In this document: positions 18,891 to 28,774 of the stretch, piece by piece | How the letters are laid out: every line of letters starts with the position of its first letter | Position numbering within the stretch: the stretch's first letter is position 1 | NCBI RefSeq assembly: GCF_904846345.1 | Contig: NZ_CAJHAJ010000001.1 | Span: forward strand, 496,001 to 560,000 | From: Psychrobacter maritimus | GTDB taxonomy: Bacteria > Pseudomonadota > Gammaproteobacteria > Pseudomonadales > Moraxellaceae | DNA: 64,000 nucleotides | Reading direction: 5' to 3' | Program-made: the position numbers and the translations under genes | Notes under the pieces: model-generated | Database searches by the model: none | What the model was told of the DNA's origin: nothing | The model's input: only the letters and a program-made list of their open reading frames with translations

Positions 18891-19931
18891 ATGAACACCT
18901 ATTTTCTTGAGCAACTGATGGCATCGCCAAGCGCTTTGTCTGCCAATACTAGCCCAGTAGATTTGGCGCCCTGCGTGCTGACTATCGGTAATTTTGATGG
19001 CGTGCATTTGGGTCATCAAGCGATGCTTGCGCACGTGCGTGATATTGCCAAGGCGCAAAATATTGGCGCGGCAGTCATGATATTTGAACCGCAGCCGCGT
19101 GAGTTTTTTGCGCCAGCTACCGCGCCTGCCCGCCTCACCAATCTTGCCGAAAAGCAGGCTTTGCTGGCAGAGTATGGCATTGAGACTTTAATTGTCGCAA
19201 GCTTTGATGCGGAATTTCGCTCGCTATCAGCAAATGCATTTGCCGATATCTTAGCCCAGCGTTTGAATGTACAAGCATTGGTATTGGGTGATGATTTTAA
19301 ATTTGGTCATGATCGTACCGGTGACAGTCAGTTTTTGCGTAATTACGGCTTAGATGTGACCAATCTGCATACCGTGATCGACGATAAAGGCAAAGGCGCG
19401 CGCATTAGCTCTACGCGTATACGTAACCTATTATTGGCCGGTGACATTGATGCGGCTAATGCCTTATTGGGTCGCGATTATGCGATGACAGGTGTCGTCG
19501 TTGGTGGTGATAAAATCGGTCGTACCATGGACTTTCCCACTGCCAATGTCGACTTAAAACGCATAAAACCTGCTCTACATGGCATCTTTGCTGTCGATGT
19601 CGTCAGCCTTGATGATAATGGTAATGTCATAGCAAACGGCTTAACCGCACTGACAGATAGCGAAAACCCAGGGGTTGCAGGTTTACGCCCGCATAGTTTA
19701 TTTGGTACTGCCAATATTGGTATTAGGCCGTCAGTAGATAAAGAGCATGATTGGCGCTTAGAGGTACATTTCCCTAGGCTACAAGCAGATTTATACGGTT
19801 TAACCTTACAAGTACGCTTCTTGCACTATTTACATGGCGAGCGCCATTACGAGAGTTTAGAAGCCTTAAAAGCAGGTATTCATAATGATGTTATCGATTT
19901 ACTCGAATGGCGCGCTAAGCAGTCGAATTAA
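18891..19931 (+). CDS. ribF: Bifunctional riboflavin kinase / FAD synthetase
   Basis: Makes FMN from riboflavin and then FAD. The N-terminal nucleotidyltransferase (FAD synthetase) domain has the signature LTIGNFDGVHLGHQAML (about residues 30-46) and the SSTRIRNLLLAGD segment near residue 163. The C-terminal flavokinase domain starts about residue 182 with YAMTGVVVGGDKIGRTMDFPTANV and ends in the typical LEVHFPRLQADLYGLTLQVRFLHYLHGERHYESLEALKAGI region. The length of 346 aa is slightly above the usual ~310, owing to a short N-terminal stretch and a loop. It stands alone on the plus strand rather than next to ileS-lspA as in many gammaproteobacteria. It is preceded by a leader with a terminator-like hairpin. 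Confidence 0.96.
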   Translation: MNTYFLEQLMASPSALSANTSPVDLAPCVLTIGNFDGVHLGHQAMLAHVRDIAKAQNIGAAVMIFEPQPREFFAPATAPARLTNLAEKQALLAEYGIETLIVASFDAEFRSLSANAFADILAQRLNVQALVLGDDFKFGHDRTGDSQFLRNYGLDVTNLHTVIDDKGKGARISSTRIRNLLLAGDIDAANALLGRDYAMTGVVVGGDKIGRTMDFPTANVDLKRIKPALHGIFAVDVVSLDDNGNVIANGLTALTDSENPGVAGLRPHSLFGTANIGIRPSVDKEHDWRLEVHFPRLQADLYGLTLQVRFLHYLHGERHYESLEALKAGIHNDVIDLLEWRAKQSN

Positions 19932-19970
19932 AATGGTAGTTATAAGCCTATAAAAGACTAATGTATAAAA

Positions 19971-20005
19971 AAAACCCACAGCGTGAATAACGTTTGTGGG
20001 TTTTT
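19971..20005. terminator. Bidirectional terminator between ribF and DUF2789 gene
   Basis: Stem AAAACCCACA/TGTGGGTTTT with a 14-base loop and T-runs on both strands, serving the convergent genes. Confidence 0.8.
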
Positions 20006-20030
20006 ATCTAGTCTAATATTCTATTATCTT

Positions 20031-20270
20031 TTAAGCATCAGGATGCATACGCACGTTTAAATCATCGATAACTTCTACCCATGCGGCATCTTTATTCCAC
20101 TCTTCTTGCAAAAAGGCACGCTGATTGTCATTCCATACCGCCGCTTCGATTAACTTCTCTTCTTTTGCCAGTTTATTATTTTCGACAAAACTGTCAATCG
20201 CTTCATCCGAGCTATCAAGCCCTAACTGCGCAAATAATTCATTCATATTGTATTCAGGTTCACCCAACAT
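20031..20270 (-). CDS. DUF2789 family protein
   Basis: Small 79-aa acidic helical protein of the DUF2789 family, common in gammaproteobacteria and of unknown function. The sequence NMNELFAQLGLDSSDEAIDSFVENN matches the family's usual N-terminal helix pair, and the WNDNQRAFLQEEWNKDAAWVEVIDDLNVRMH segment its C-terminal part. It could also start at Met9 (MNELFAQL), which would drop eight residues. A terminator shared with ribF is downstream. No membrane segment or metal motif is visible. Confidence 0.85.
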   Translation of the reverse strand: MLGEPEYNMNELFAQLGLDSSDEAIDSFVENNKLAKEEKLIEAAVWNDNQRAFLQEEWNKDAAWVEVIDDLNVRMHPDA

Positions 20271-20421
20271 AGTCTTTTCCTTAATGACAAAAATTTAATA
20301 ATGATTTGATTGTACTTATTATTTAAATTAACCACTTTATTGTAGCAAGCTTGCTGCTAATAGCTGTTAATCAACGTTTAGCTAACGTTAGCAATTGTAT
20401 TGATGGTTACGCAAGGCACAA

Positions 20422-20447
20422 AAAAGCCCTCTATCGTAGAGGGCTTT
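20422..20447 (-). terminator. Terminator downstream of mdh
   Basis: Perfect 12-bp stem AAAAGCCCTCTA/TAGAGGGCTTTT with a 2-base centre; on the minus strand the T-run continues (TTTTTT). Confidence 0.85.
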
Positions 20448-20488
20448 TCAGATTAAATTCTATATAACAGCTTGAGTAGATTGCCTAC

Positions 20489-21478
20489 TTATGGAAGCAA
20501 GTGTGCTACTGCATCACGCTCTTCGCTAAGCTCTTGCTCAGTTGCGGCCATTTTCTCTTTTGAGAAATCTGATGACACATCAACGCCTTCTACGATAGAC
20601 CAGTCGCCGTTAGCGCAGGTTACTGGGAATGAGTAGATTAAGCCTTCAGCAATACCGTATTCGCCGTTTGAGTAAACGCCCATAGATACCCAATCATTCT
20701 CATCAGTACCTAGTGCCCATGTACGTACGTGTGCAATGGCAGCGTTGGCAGCAGAAGCGGCAGATGATGCACCGCGAGCTTTAATAATCGCTGCGCCGCG
20801 TTGTTGTACTTCTGGGATATAAGTAGCTTCGTACCATTCGCGATCGACTAAATCTAGTGCTGGCTTACCGTTTACAGTTGCAGACGTTAGATCTGGATAC
20901 TGAGTAGATGAGTGGTTGCCCCAGATAGTCATGTTTTTGATGTCGTTAACAGTGCTGTCTGTTTTCTCAGCCAACTGTGCCATGGCACGGTTATGATCTA
21001 GGCGAGTCATAGCAGTAAAGTTACGTGGATCTAAATCTGGTGCATTACGCTGAGCGATAAGTGCGTTAGTGTTGGCAGGGTTACCGACGACCAATACTTT
21101 TACATCACGGCTTGCAACGTCGTTCAATGCTTTACCTTGGGCTGAGAAAATCGCAGCGTTGGCTTCTAGCAAATCTTTACGTTCCATACCTGGGCCACGA
21201 GGACGTGAACCGACTAGCAAAGCATAGTCTACATCTTTGAATGCAACGGTCGCATCATCAGTTTGAACGATACCGGCCAATAATGGGAATGCACAGTCTT
21301 CTAACTCCATGACCACACCCTTTAGGGCGTCAAGTGCTGGGGCGATTTCAAGCAATTGCAGAATAACTGGCTGATCTTTACCTAGCATCTCACCAGATGC
21401 AATACGAAATAACATAGCATAGCTGATATTACCAGCGGCACCAGTGACGGCAACACGTAAAGGCTGTTTCATTGACAT
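20489..21478 (-). CDS. mdh: Malate dehydrogenase (NAD-dependent)
   Basis: TCA-cycle enzyme interconverting malate and oxaloacetate. The 329-aa protein belongs to the cytosolic-type MDH group used by Moraxellaceae. It has the NAD loop [22 protein letters not shown] near the N-terminus and the active-site loop [16 protein letters not shown] with substrate-binding Arg residues. [13 protein letters not shown] and [16 protein letters not shown] (catalytic Asp/Arg) follow, and the catalytic His lies in [13 protein letters not shown]. Complete and of normal length. It is monocistronic, with a strong terminator immediately downstream and a 488-base upstream spacer. Confidence 0.98.
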   Translation of the reverse strand: MSMKQPLRVAVTGAAGNISYAMLFRIASGEMLGKDQPVILQLLEIAPALDALKGVVMELEDCAFPLLAGIVQTDDATVAFKDVDYALLVGSRPRGPGMERKDLLEANAAIFSAQGKALNDVASRDVKVLVVGNPANTNALIAQRNAPDLDPRNFTAMTRLDHNRAMAQLAEKTDSTVNDIKNMTIWGNHSSTQYPDLTSATVNGKPALDLVDREWYEATYIPEVQQRGAAIIKARGASSAASAANAAIAHVRTWALGTDENDWVSMGVYSNGEYGIAEGLIYSFPVTCANGDWSIVEGVDVSSDFSKEKMAATEQELSEERDAVAHLLP

Positions 21479-21966
21479 TGAATACTCCCTAATTATAGAT
21501 TAGATAATTCATGATTCTGATTGATGGTTCTGATTGAGGATGATCGTTTTAGATAGCGATTTACTCGCTGAATATAGCATTCATAAACCGAGAGCTAGTG
21601 TAGCACCTCAGCCTATTAACCGTCTAGAGAAAGCGCGAACGTGATGGATAACTATGCTGGTTATATTGTTACATTTTATACGAACAGATGTTTTATCTTG
21701 CGATAAAAAGCTATAAAAATAAAGTCTTAGAGAGATATAGGAGCTGAAAAAAGAAAAGAATTAATAGGAACTTTGGCAGCGTTATTTAAGAGAATTTAAT
21801 ACGATTACATAAGTTGTATTACCGTTAAATACATAACACTGCCGTTTTTGCTTATGGTCATTTTTGCTTATGGATAATCGCGCCCTAATTAATAGTCACG
21901 CACTGAAAAGCTAAAAGGATATACTTTGTGGTTCATTACTGATTATGACTAATGCCTACTTGCTGC
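21479..21966. other. Intergenic region upstream of mdh
   Basis: No gene is seen in these 488 bases. It should contain the mdh promoter, which I could not define. A 16-bp tandem duplication lies at 21845-21876 (TTTTTGCTTATGGTCA / TTTTTGCTTATGGATA). Confidence 0.5.
21845..21876. repeat. 16-bp tandem duplication
   Basis: TTTTTGCTTATGGTCA followed directly by TTTTTGCTTATGGATA, about 90 bases beyond the stop of the RNase T2-like gene. Confidence 0.75.
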
Positions 21967-22674
21967 TTACTTGCCGCCTGAGATAATAAATTTACTGCCA
22001 CAGTTATCGACGACATTGCTACAAGTGCCAAAGGCACTGCCTTCATAACAAACATGGACGTCAGTCAATACCATTTGACGACGCGCACCTGCCTGACAAA
22101 TCAAATCAACGCTATCCGCTGACATACCACTATTTAAGCGGGTCATTTGTCCCACAAAACGCGATTTTAATACCGTATAACTGTTGCCCGTATTCAATTC
22201 ACTCGGCAGTTTTAAGTCGCCGGCATAGTTAGTGATTTGACGAAAATAATTACTGGCACTAAGCGGACTACAGACGCCATAGCGCTGCCATGCTTGGGTA
22301 CGCACCGTGGTATCAGGCATGATACGATTGACGACTTTTAATTGTAGTGGCGTCAAACGTGGCTCACTACCACGCCCGCAGCGCTCGCCATAGCCCATAT
22401 CTAAACCCGAAACGGTTAGCGAATAGCCTTCTAAACACTGGCGCATACGCGCGCGCGTCGGTTGTAAGCTGCACAGCGCTGGCGTCATCTCAATCATCAG
22501 CACACGCTGTCCCGTTTTGGCAGCACTTGCCGCTTGCGCTGGCAATACCATAACACCCTGCAACAAAAGTAAAGCCGTAATAGCTATCGTAGCATTAGCA
22601 GCATTGCCTTTACTTTCATAATTTTTGCTGATCAAGCATTGATTAAAATGCTCCGATAGCCTTGTCTTTGACAT
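21967..22674 (-). CDS. RNase T2-like secreted protein, predicted catalytically inactive
   Basis: Homologue of the periplasmic RNase I/T2 fold. The match runs through the domain: VNRIMPDTTV..WQRYGVC..SNYFRQ lines up with the second conserved region (CAS2), and VDLICQAGARRQMVLTDVHVC plus NCGSKFIISGGK with the C-terminal strands. The catalytic motifs are lost: the CAS1 HGLWP is SGLDM here (about residues 89-93), and the CAS2 ExxKHG is replaced around RYG (about 129-135), so both catalytic His and the Glu are missing. A signal peptide (ITALLLLQGVMVLPAQA) is present. I chose the ATG at 22674 for its AAAGGTGG ribosome-binding site; an ATG at 22752 gives 261 aa. Probably a binding or inhibitor-like remnant; function unknown. 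Confidence 0.75.
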   Translation of the reverse strand: MSKTRLSEHFNQCLISKNYESKGNAANATIAITALLLLQGVMVLPAQAASAAKTGQRVLMIEMTPALCSLQPTRARMRQCLEGYSLTVSGLDMGYGERCGRGSEPRLTPLQLKVVNRIMPDTTVRTQAWQRYGVCSPLSASNYFRQITNYAGDLKLPSELNTGNSYTVLKSRFVGQMTRLNSGMSADSVDLICQAGARRQMVLTDVHVCYEGSAFGTCSNVVDNCGSKFIISGGK

Positions 22675-23037
22675 CGAGCCCACCTTTGTCTGAACACATA
22701 ACTGACGCCTAGCTTGCGACAATATAGGCAGATTGAAATATTTTTTAATCATAAGAGGTTAAAGCATTTAGCAATGAAGAAGATAGCTTCTAGAATTGGT
22801 TATATTCGGCATTAAGCCAGTTTGCTTTTGAAATATCAGCAGCCTAAGAATCAACCAACGAAAAACGCAGACGGTAATTAGAGTCATGGTAGCAAATTGC
22901 CTTTTTTAATCTATAGCAAAAACGTAAACAGTGCCTAGAAAGCGAATAACTGACTTTAAAAGGGCGATTTAAAACCGTCATATATCAGCGCTATAAAAGC
23001 ATTTTATATGAAAGCAATGTATATAAGAAAAGTGCAT

Positions 23038-23090
23038 ATAAAAGCCGTACCTATAAAAACCGTACCTATAAAAGAAGTGCCTATAAAAAA
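23038..23090. repeat. Degenerate ~15-bp tandem repeat (about four copies)
   Basis: Variants of GTACCTATAAAAACC (GTGCATATAAAAGCC, GTACCTATAAAAACC, GTACCTATAAAAGAA, GTGCCTATAAAAAAA) run head to tail just before a terminator. Confidence 0.7.
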
Positions 23091-23121
23091 ACCACTAGCA
23101 GCAAGCTGATAGTGGTTTTTT
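23085..23121 (-). terminator. Terminator downstream of the lytic transglycosylase gene
   Basis: Stem AAAAACCACTA/TAGTGGTTTTT with a 12-base loop and flanking A/T runs. Confidence 0.8.
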
Positions 23122-23138
23122 AGGGTAAGACAAAAGCA

Positions 23139-25352
23139 TTAGAATGCCGCAGGAACCGTTCCCATACGCTGGCTGATAGGCTGATCACGACCTAATAGAC
23201 TGCTATAAATAGTAGCGTTTTCCATCACGTGTTTGACGTAATTGCGGGTTTCAGGAAAGGCAATAGACTCGACATACTGGTCCGCGGCGAGTGAGCCATA
23301 AGTCGGCTGCCAGCGTTTGGCATTATTTGGACCGGCGTTATAGCCCGCTGTTGCCAAAACAGGCTGGCTGTTCAATTTGCCAAAGATATCACCCATATAC
23401 CACGTACCATAACGAATATTGGTATCGCCACTATTGGCACGGCTGGCGCTATAAGTCTCGCCTAAGTTACGCGCAATATATTTTGCCGTATCAGGCATGA
23501 CCTGCATCAGACCGCTGGCACCAACGTTTGAGCGTGCTGATGCCACAAAACGGCTTTCTTGACGCATGATGCCATACGCCCACGCCGGATCGATACCCGC
23601 CGACTGACTGTGACGGACGACCGCCGATTGGTGCGGCATCGGATGCGATAAAGCCAAGCTATCTACCCTATCGGTATTATCAACAGCATAAATCGCCCGA
23701 TCGAGCCAGCCCATATCATACGCTTGGCGCGCCGCAGCAATAATCAAATTATCATCACGATTATCACGCGCTTTTTTCACCGCCCAGTTCCACTCACGGT
23801 TGGCATAGGCGCGACTGGCATCGGCATTGTATAAAGCAAATGCCCGTGCAAAGTGTGGGTTTTGCATGACGCGCGCGCGGTCAGCGGTACTGACATTGGG
23901 TAAATTACTACCACCTAAGCGACTGGCATCAAAACGTTGACCAACTTTATCCTTTGCCATTAAGCCATAATACTCATTACTTTTTGCCAAGTTTTGATAC
24001 ATCTTTTTGGCGGTATTGCGTTTGTTGGCATCACTTGATTGCTCATAAGCACGAGCCAGCCAATATTGCCATTGATTGGTTTTTTGCGTTTCGGCGTCCA
24101 TTTTTGAGATGGCTTCGACCACATCATCCCAACGACTAAAGCGAATCGCTGCCATGGCATAATATTCGGCTTCTTCAAAGCTAAAGTCATCATCTAAGCT
24201 ATTACGGAACCAGTCAACCGCTTCGACATTAAAGCCGTCATCGGTATTGTGATTCATGCGCTGTACGCCAAGAATACGATAAGCATAACGACGGGTGTCA
24301 TCATTTAACAACTTCGCTGAGCGCTGATTGTCTTGCTTAATATCAAAGTCTAGTTGTAGCGCCGCCTCACGATAGGATTTTTCTGCCAAGCGTCCCATCG
24401 CATATAAATACAAGTATTGATTGGTTTGGGTGTTTGCTTCGCGGGCAAAGCGGCTAAAAAACGATGATGGATTTAGCTGAATTTCACTTAACGACGAGTA
24501 AGGAATAGGCGTACCTAAACGTGAAGACAGCGCCATAATATCGCCTGTTTTACCTTTACGCAGCATGCGTTTGAGGCGTGATACTCTATCTTGATTGCTA
24601 ATCAGAGCGTTATTATTCATCTCTAGCGCCAACTGGTCACACAAAGCTGGCTGCTTTTTGGTGGCCAGCCAAACGTCAGGCTTTGCTGCCATAGCGCGCA
24701 TGCTATCGCCGCCATTATTAAACCCAAGCGCAACCGCACAGCGCTCGCTATCGTCAGCATTGGTAATCAAATTTGCCACTTGGCGTACGGCGGCATAATC
24801 ATTGGAGCCCGCTTTAGTTTCCGCAAAGTCAGCCGCCAGTTTTTCTGCCATTACCGTATCTGGATATTGACGCACAAACTGCGATACCGCCGCTGGGCTT
24901 TGCGAATTCAAATCGACATTCATGCGCCAATAAGTCGGATACATGGCAAACAAGCCGCCACTCATCGCTTGCTCGTAATTATAAAGGGCGTTGATATCAC
25001 CGCGCTCGGCTGCAATCGCCGCCGCCGTAAATGAGCCCACGCCATTATCTGCTTGATAGCTGCTGTTTGACGGCGCACTTTGTGGTTGATAATTATCCGG
25101 CTGATAGCTTTGTGGTTGATAGCTGTCTGGTTTATAGCTTTCTGGCTGATACTTGCCTTCTTGCGGATAACTACTATCACTACCCCAAGTGAGTTCAGCA
25201 CAAGCGACTTGCGACAAGCCCATGACACCCATCGCCGTCGCCAAACCCAAAACGCTGGTTTTTAGCGCCGTTTTTTTCAGGCGTTCAGGCGTAATATTTT
25301 GGCGCTTGGCATTTTTATCCTTAATACCTTGAGCAACTTGCGGCTTTGTCAT
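23139..25352 (-). CDS. slt: Soluble lytic murein transglycosylase (Slt70-like)
   Basis: Exported glycosidase that cleaves peptidoglycan glycan strands to 1,6-anhydro-muropeptides, the substrates that AmpD later handles. The 737-aa protein has a signal region (LKTSVLGLATAMGVMGLSQVACA), a low-complexity tract with six YQP/YKP repeats (about residues 61-95), a long alpha-helical superhelix, and a C-terminal SLT domain. In the SLT domain AGIDPAWAYGIMRQESRF contains the catalytic Glu, followed by GASGLMQVMPDTAKYIA and LATAGYNAGPNNAKRW. The helical part covers residues 110-560, as in Slt70. The YQP repeats are an unusual spacer. It is monocistronic and divergent from miaB. Confidence 0.93.
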   Translation of the reverse strand: MTKPQVAQGIKDKNAKRQNITPERLKKTALKTSVLGLATAMGVMGLSQVACAELTWGSDSSYPQEGKYQPESYKPDSYQPQSYQPDNYQPQSAPSNSSYQADNGVGSFTAAAIAAERGDINALYNYEQAMSGGLFAMYPTYWRMNVDLNSQSPAAVSQFVRQYPDTVMAEKLAADFAETKAGSNDYAAVRQVANLITNADDSERCAVALGFNNGGDSMRAMAAKPDVWLATKKQPALCDQLALEMNNNALISNQDRVSRLKRMLRKGKTGDIMALSSRLGTPIPYSSLSEIQLNPSSFFSRFAREANTQTNQYLYLYAMGRLAEKSYREAALQLDFDIKQDNQRSAKLLNDDTRRYAYRILGVQRMNHNTDDGFNVEAVDWFRNSLDDDFSFEEAEYYAMAAIRFSRWDDVVEAISKMDAETQKTNQWQYWLARAYEQSSDANKRNTAKKMYQNLAKSNEYYGLMAKDKVGQRFDASRLGGSNLPNVSTADRARVMQNPHFARAFALYNADASRAYANREWNWAVKKARDNRDDNLIIAAARQAYDMGWLDRAIYAVDNTDRVDSLALSHPMPHQSAVVRHSQSAGIDPAWAYGIMRQESRFVASARSNVGASGLMQVMPDTAKYIARNLGETYSASRANSGDTNIRYGTWYMGDIFGKLNSQPVLATAGYNAGPNNAKRWQPTYGSLAADQYVESIAFPETRNYVKHVMENATIYSSLLGRDQPISQRMGTVPAAF

Positions 25353-25781
25353 ACGAATTCTCTTTATAATAAGTCTAAATAATTTGGCTAAATAAATTGT
25401 TTCAATATAGGTTTAAACGATAGGTTTAAATGATGTTTTCATCCTACTTAAAACGCTCATTTAAACAATAGTGCAGCTACGCTTACTTTCATCATACTAT
25501 ACTCGTTGCACATTCAACCATAAGCTTTACTTTTCGTTAATAAATCGGATAGCCCTGCGTAACACGGAGGTGCTACGACGCTTAAAACAGTGACAATCGT
25601 AATTAATAGCATTTATTACTGAATAATACTAGGTAAGCATTTGATACTATTATAAATAATCTAGCATAATTATCCCGATAAGCGTACGCTAACTTTTCAC
25701 ATTGGGGCGGGGTTGTGATAAAATACGCCACCAGTTAATCGCCTACCCCGCTATATTTTTAGTCAATCATGGACTTCGCTT
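25353..25781. other. Divergent spacer between slt and miaB
   Basis: No gene is seen in these 429 bases. Promoters for both genes are expected. A possible miaB -10 (TAAAAT in GTGATAAAATACGCC, about 25715-25728) lies 55-65 bases before the ATG. A GC-richer patch around 25550-25590 (GCCCTGCGTAACACGGAGG) stands out from the AT-rich surroundings, but I cannot assign it. Confidence 0.45.
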
Positions 25782-27284
25782 ATGAGTGTTACTGTATTTA
25801 ATCCCCGCATCGATGACGCTGCTGTTGACACAACGGTTACTGCGCCTGCCGTTACGGCACTCAAAGCGCCAAACTCTATCCAAAAACCAATAGCCCAAGC
25901 ACCAGTTAATGGCGCACCAAAAAAAGTCTTTGTCACCACCCAAGGCTGTCAGATGAATGTCTATGACTCTGGCAAAATGCTCGACGTACTTGGTGATTCA
26001 CATGGTATGGAAGTCACCCACGATATCGACGAAGCCGATGTTCTATTAATGAATACCTGCTCAATTCGCGAAAAAGCGCAAGAAAAAGTCTTTTCAGAAT
26101 TGGGTCGCTGGCGCAAATTGAAAGAAAAACGTCCTGACTTAGTCATCGGTGTTGGTGGTTGCGTCGCCTCACAAGAAGGCGATAATATCCAAAAACGCGC
26201 GCCTTATGTTGATATGGTGTTTGGTCCACAAACTTTGCACCGTTTGCCAGAGCTGTATGACCAATCGCACGAGCAGCGTGAAATCTCACCTAAAAATCGT
26301 ATTGGTACAGTGGATGTGTCATTTCCAAGTATTGAAAAGTTTGATTTTCTGCCAGAACCAAGAGTAGAAGGTTATAAGGCTTTTGTGTCTATTATGGAAG
26401 GCTGCTCAAAATATTGCTCATTTTGCGTCGTGCCTTATACCCGCGGTGAAGAATTATCACGTCCGCTTGATGATGTATTGGCTGAAATTGACAGCTTAGC
26501 CGCCCAAGGCGTGCGCGAGATTAACCTACTTGGTCAAAACGTCAATGGCTATCGCGGCGAAAAAGACGATGGCAGTATTTGCCGTTTCGCAGAATTGCTG
26601 CATTATGTGTCGCACGTCGATGGCGTCGAGCGTATTCGTTATACCACCAGTCATCCGCTTGAGTTTACCGATGATATCATTGACGCTTATGCGCAATTGC
26701 CAGAGCTGGTATCACACCTGCATCTACCGGTTCAGAGTGGTTCAAACGCTATTTTGGCGGCGATGAAGCGTAACCATACCATTGATGTTTATATCAATCA
26801 GATTAATAAGCTTAAAGCCATTCGCCCTGATATTCACTTGTCGAGCGACTTTATCATTGGCTTCCCCGGTGAGACGGAGCAAGACTTCCAAGATACTTTA
26901 AACCTAGCAAAAGAGTTAAACTTCGATCACTCTTATAGCTTTATTTATTCGAAGCGTCCGGGCACGCCAGCGGCAGAGTTGCCGGATGATGTGAGCTTCA
27001 AAACTAAAAAAGCGCGCTTGGCAGAATTTCAACAGGTTATTATCGATTCAACCCTTGCCAAAACCCATGAAATGGTCGGCACTACGACTCGCGTCTTGGT
27101 CGAGCAAGTGGCCAATCGTCATCCTGATTGCTTAATTGGCACAGCGGACAATACCCGTACCGTGATGTTCCCTTTTGACGTTGATAAAGTAGATGAACTA
27201 CTGGGTAAAATCGTTAGTGTACGTATTACCGATTTTGTCAGCCCGCATATGGTAAAAGGCGAGCTGGTTGAGGTATTGGCTTAA
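25782..27284 (+). CDS. miaB: tRNA-2-methylthio-N6-isopentenyladenosine methylthiotransferase MiaB
   Basis: Radical-SAM enzyme that adds the methylthio group to i6A37 of tRNAs reading UNN codons. The 500-aa protein has the three N-terminal cluster cysteines ([41 protein letters not shown]) and the radical-SAM motif [15 protein letters not shown]. It ends in a TRAM domain ([19 protein letters not shown] to [14 protein letters not shown]). The first 45 residues ([16 protein letters not shown] and an Ala/Thr/Pro tract) extend beyond the usual start. It is not followed by phoH/ybeZ as in many gammaproteobacteria; a strong terminator closes the gene directly. Confidence 0.97.
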   Translation: MSVTVFNPRIDDAAVDTTVTAPAVTALKAPNSIQKPIAQAPVNGAPKKVFVTTQGCQMNVYDSGKMLDVLGDSHGMEVTHDIDEADVLLMNTCSIREKAQEKVFSELGRWRKLKEKRPDLVIGVGGCVASQEGDNIQKRAPYVDMVFGPQTLHRLPELYDQSHEQREISPKNRIGTVDVSFPSIEKFDFLPEPRVEGYKAFVSIMEGCSKYCSFCVVPYTRGEELSRPLDDVLAEIDSLAAQGVREINLLGQNVNGYRGEKDDGSICRFAELLHYVSHVDGVERIRYTTSHPLEFTDDIIDAYAQLPELVSHLHLPVQSGSNAILAAMKRNHTIDVYINQINKLKAIRPDIHLSSDFIIGFPGETEQDFQDTLNLAKELNFDHSYSFIYSKRPGTPAAELPDDVSFKTKKARLAEFQQVIIDSTLAKTHEMVGTTTRVLVEQVANRHPDCLIGTADNTRTVMFPFDVDKVDELLGKIVSVRITDFVSPHMVKGELVEVLA

Positions 27285-27308
27285 CCCTTTATAAAAAACT
27301 GTATAAAT

Positions 27309-27348
27309 AAAAAAGCCGCTCTCTATTTAAGTAGGGAGCGGCTTTTTT
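27309..27348 (+). terminator. Terminator downstream of miaB
   Basis: Long stem AAAAAGCCGCTC/GAGCGGCTTTTT with a short loop and a T-run. Confidence 0.85.
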
Positions 27349-27362
27349 ATTTGGCTTTGTAG

Positions 27363-27437
27363 GTGAGTTTATTTTTTCAGTCTCATGTAAAGAGTACCAA
27401 TAAAACGTAACCCCCTGATTCAACGAGATAGATGTTA
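27363..27437. repeat. Left copy of imperfect direct repeat flanking the DUF711 gene
   Basis: About 70 bases roughly 80% identical, in the same orientation, to 28892-28965. Shared blocks include ATTTTTTCA, CTCATGT, AGTACC, ATAAAA, GTAACCC and GAGATAGAT. Confidence 0.75.
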
Positions 27438-27463
27438 CAAATCATAAATACTAGTGCTTAAAT

Positions 27464-28774
27464 TCAAGGCACAGCTAATACAGCGCAATTACATAAGTCG
27501 CTACTCTGAAATTGAGTCATATCACCAGCCTTAAGCTCTAGTATCGGAAACACTCTGACCGTCAAAGGTTTGTTTAATCGATAAGCCATAGTGCCCGTAT
27601 CTCGCATCAAGGCACATAGTTTATCGATAGGTGTATCCCCCGGAATAGGAACTGTATCAAGACCAATGCCGCAGACAGCGCTATTGGTTAATAACATAGG
27701 TATGTCAAACTCATTATCGATAGTGGCTTGCGCTAATCCTTTATCCTCAGTGACTGCCAACATCAATCCTGAAAACCCAATAATATCGATACCTGTAATA
27801 GATTTAAAAACTTTCGTTAATAAAGCCGATATTTCAACCGTACCCGAAGCGCCAAAATAGGGAACGCCAAGCAGTTTGTAAACCTTAACCATTGAATGAC
27901 AATCTTTAGAAGGTGCGGGTGAAGTGTTCATACCTAGATAATTCCACCCTGAGGCTGCGTTAAGTCGTTTCACGCAGCTATCGACATTATCGATATGATA
28001 CTGTAATGCTACGCTCAAAGCATCAAAGGCAATGCGCTGACGTTGCTGATAACTAGCAGAATCAAAGCTGGATTGCTTACGTACCTGCTGCAAAGTTTTT
28101 ACCAATAAATCAGGCGTTTCAAGACCAATAACGAAGCCTTTATTCACCTCACCGCTATGATAGCTCGCTGGAAAGTAAGGAATAAATTCATCACAGTTAA
28201 AATTTACCGTAAAGTTGAAATTACCTTCCCCTCTAGGTGTGAGTTTAGCAATATTTTGTACCGCTCTCGCACATTGCTCAATCAATGCATTATCTAAGAT
28301 ACCGATATCATTAGCGGTGACATTCACACAAGCATTGCACAAATCACCATATTGAGCGATAAGCTCGGGCAAAATGCTAATTTCTTGTGCTGTCTTAGCC
28401 TCTCCTATTGCAAAGCGAACCCGCAGACCATTTTTACCTTTATTGAGCGTCGCTAAAATATCAGTGATGGTAGCCAATCCAGTGGCAGCAGTTAACACCT
28501 TTGAAGTATCTAGATACTCACCAAACGGGTTGGTTACTATACGTATTGATTGTACGGTATAGCCTTCATTATCTAAACCTGCGACTATTTTTTCACAGTG
28601 CTTAATAGCCTCTTCCAACACAGCATGCCATGTTGTCATGTCCAAATCTAAATTGATAAATGTAGTTACTGTGCGTACTTTGCAAAGATTTTTATCTTTT
28701 AATTCTTCTTGCATATCAAAGTCTAGCAGCGTTTCTAAGCTGAATGGTTGGTTAGCATCAGGACTATCATTCAT
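27464..28774 (-). CDS. DUF711 family protein
   Basis: Member of the DUF711 (PFL-fold-like) family of uncharacterised bacterial and archaeal proteins. The 436-aa soluble product contains family-typical stretches: CKVRTVTTFINLD near the N-terminus, IRIVTNPFGEYLD, GFSGLMLAVTEDKGLA in the last third, CGIGLDTVPIPGDT and KPLTVRVFPILELKAGD close to the C-terminus. Function is unproven. It is a single gene on the minus strand between miaB and a LysE exporter. It is bracketed by an imperfect direct repeat of about 70 bases (27363-27437 and 28892-28965), which suggests that the gene and its flanks arrived or were duplicated as a unit. No transposase is visible. Confidence 0.85.
   Translation of the reverse strand: MNDSPDANQPFSLETLLDFDMQEELKDKNLCKVRTVTTFINLDLDMTTWHAVLEEAIKHCEKIVAGLDNEGYTVQSIRIVTNPFGEYLDTSKVLTAATGLATITDILATLNKGKNGLRVRFAIGEAKTAQEISILPELIAQYGDLCNACVNVTANDIGILDNALIEQCARAVQNIAKLTPRGEGNFNFTVNFNCDEFIPYFPASYHSGEVNKGFVIGLETPDLLVKTLQQVRKQSSFDSASYQQRQRIAFDALSVALQYHIDNVDSCVKRLNAASGWNYLGMNTSPAPSKDCHSMVKVYKLLGVPYFGASGTVEISALLTKVFKSITGIDIIGFSGLMLAVTEDKGLAQATIDNEFDIPMLLTNSAVCGIGLDTVPIPGDTPIDKLCALMRDTGTMAYRLNKPLTVRVFPILELKAGDMTQFQSSDLCNCAVLAVP

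Larger units (their letters stand above)
22675..23138. other. Spacer between RNase T2-like and lytic transglycosylase genes
   Basis: No gene is seen. It contains degenerate repeats of about 15 bases at 23038-23090 (variants of GTACCTATAAAAACC) and the transglycosylase terminator at 23085-23121. Confidence 0.5.
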
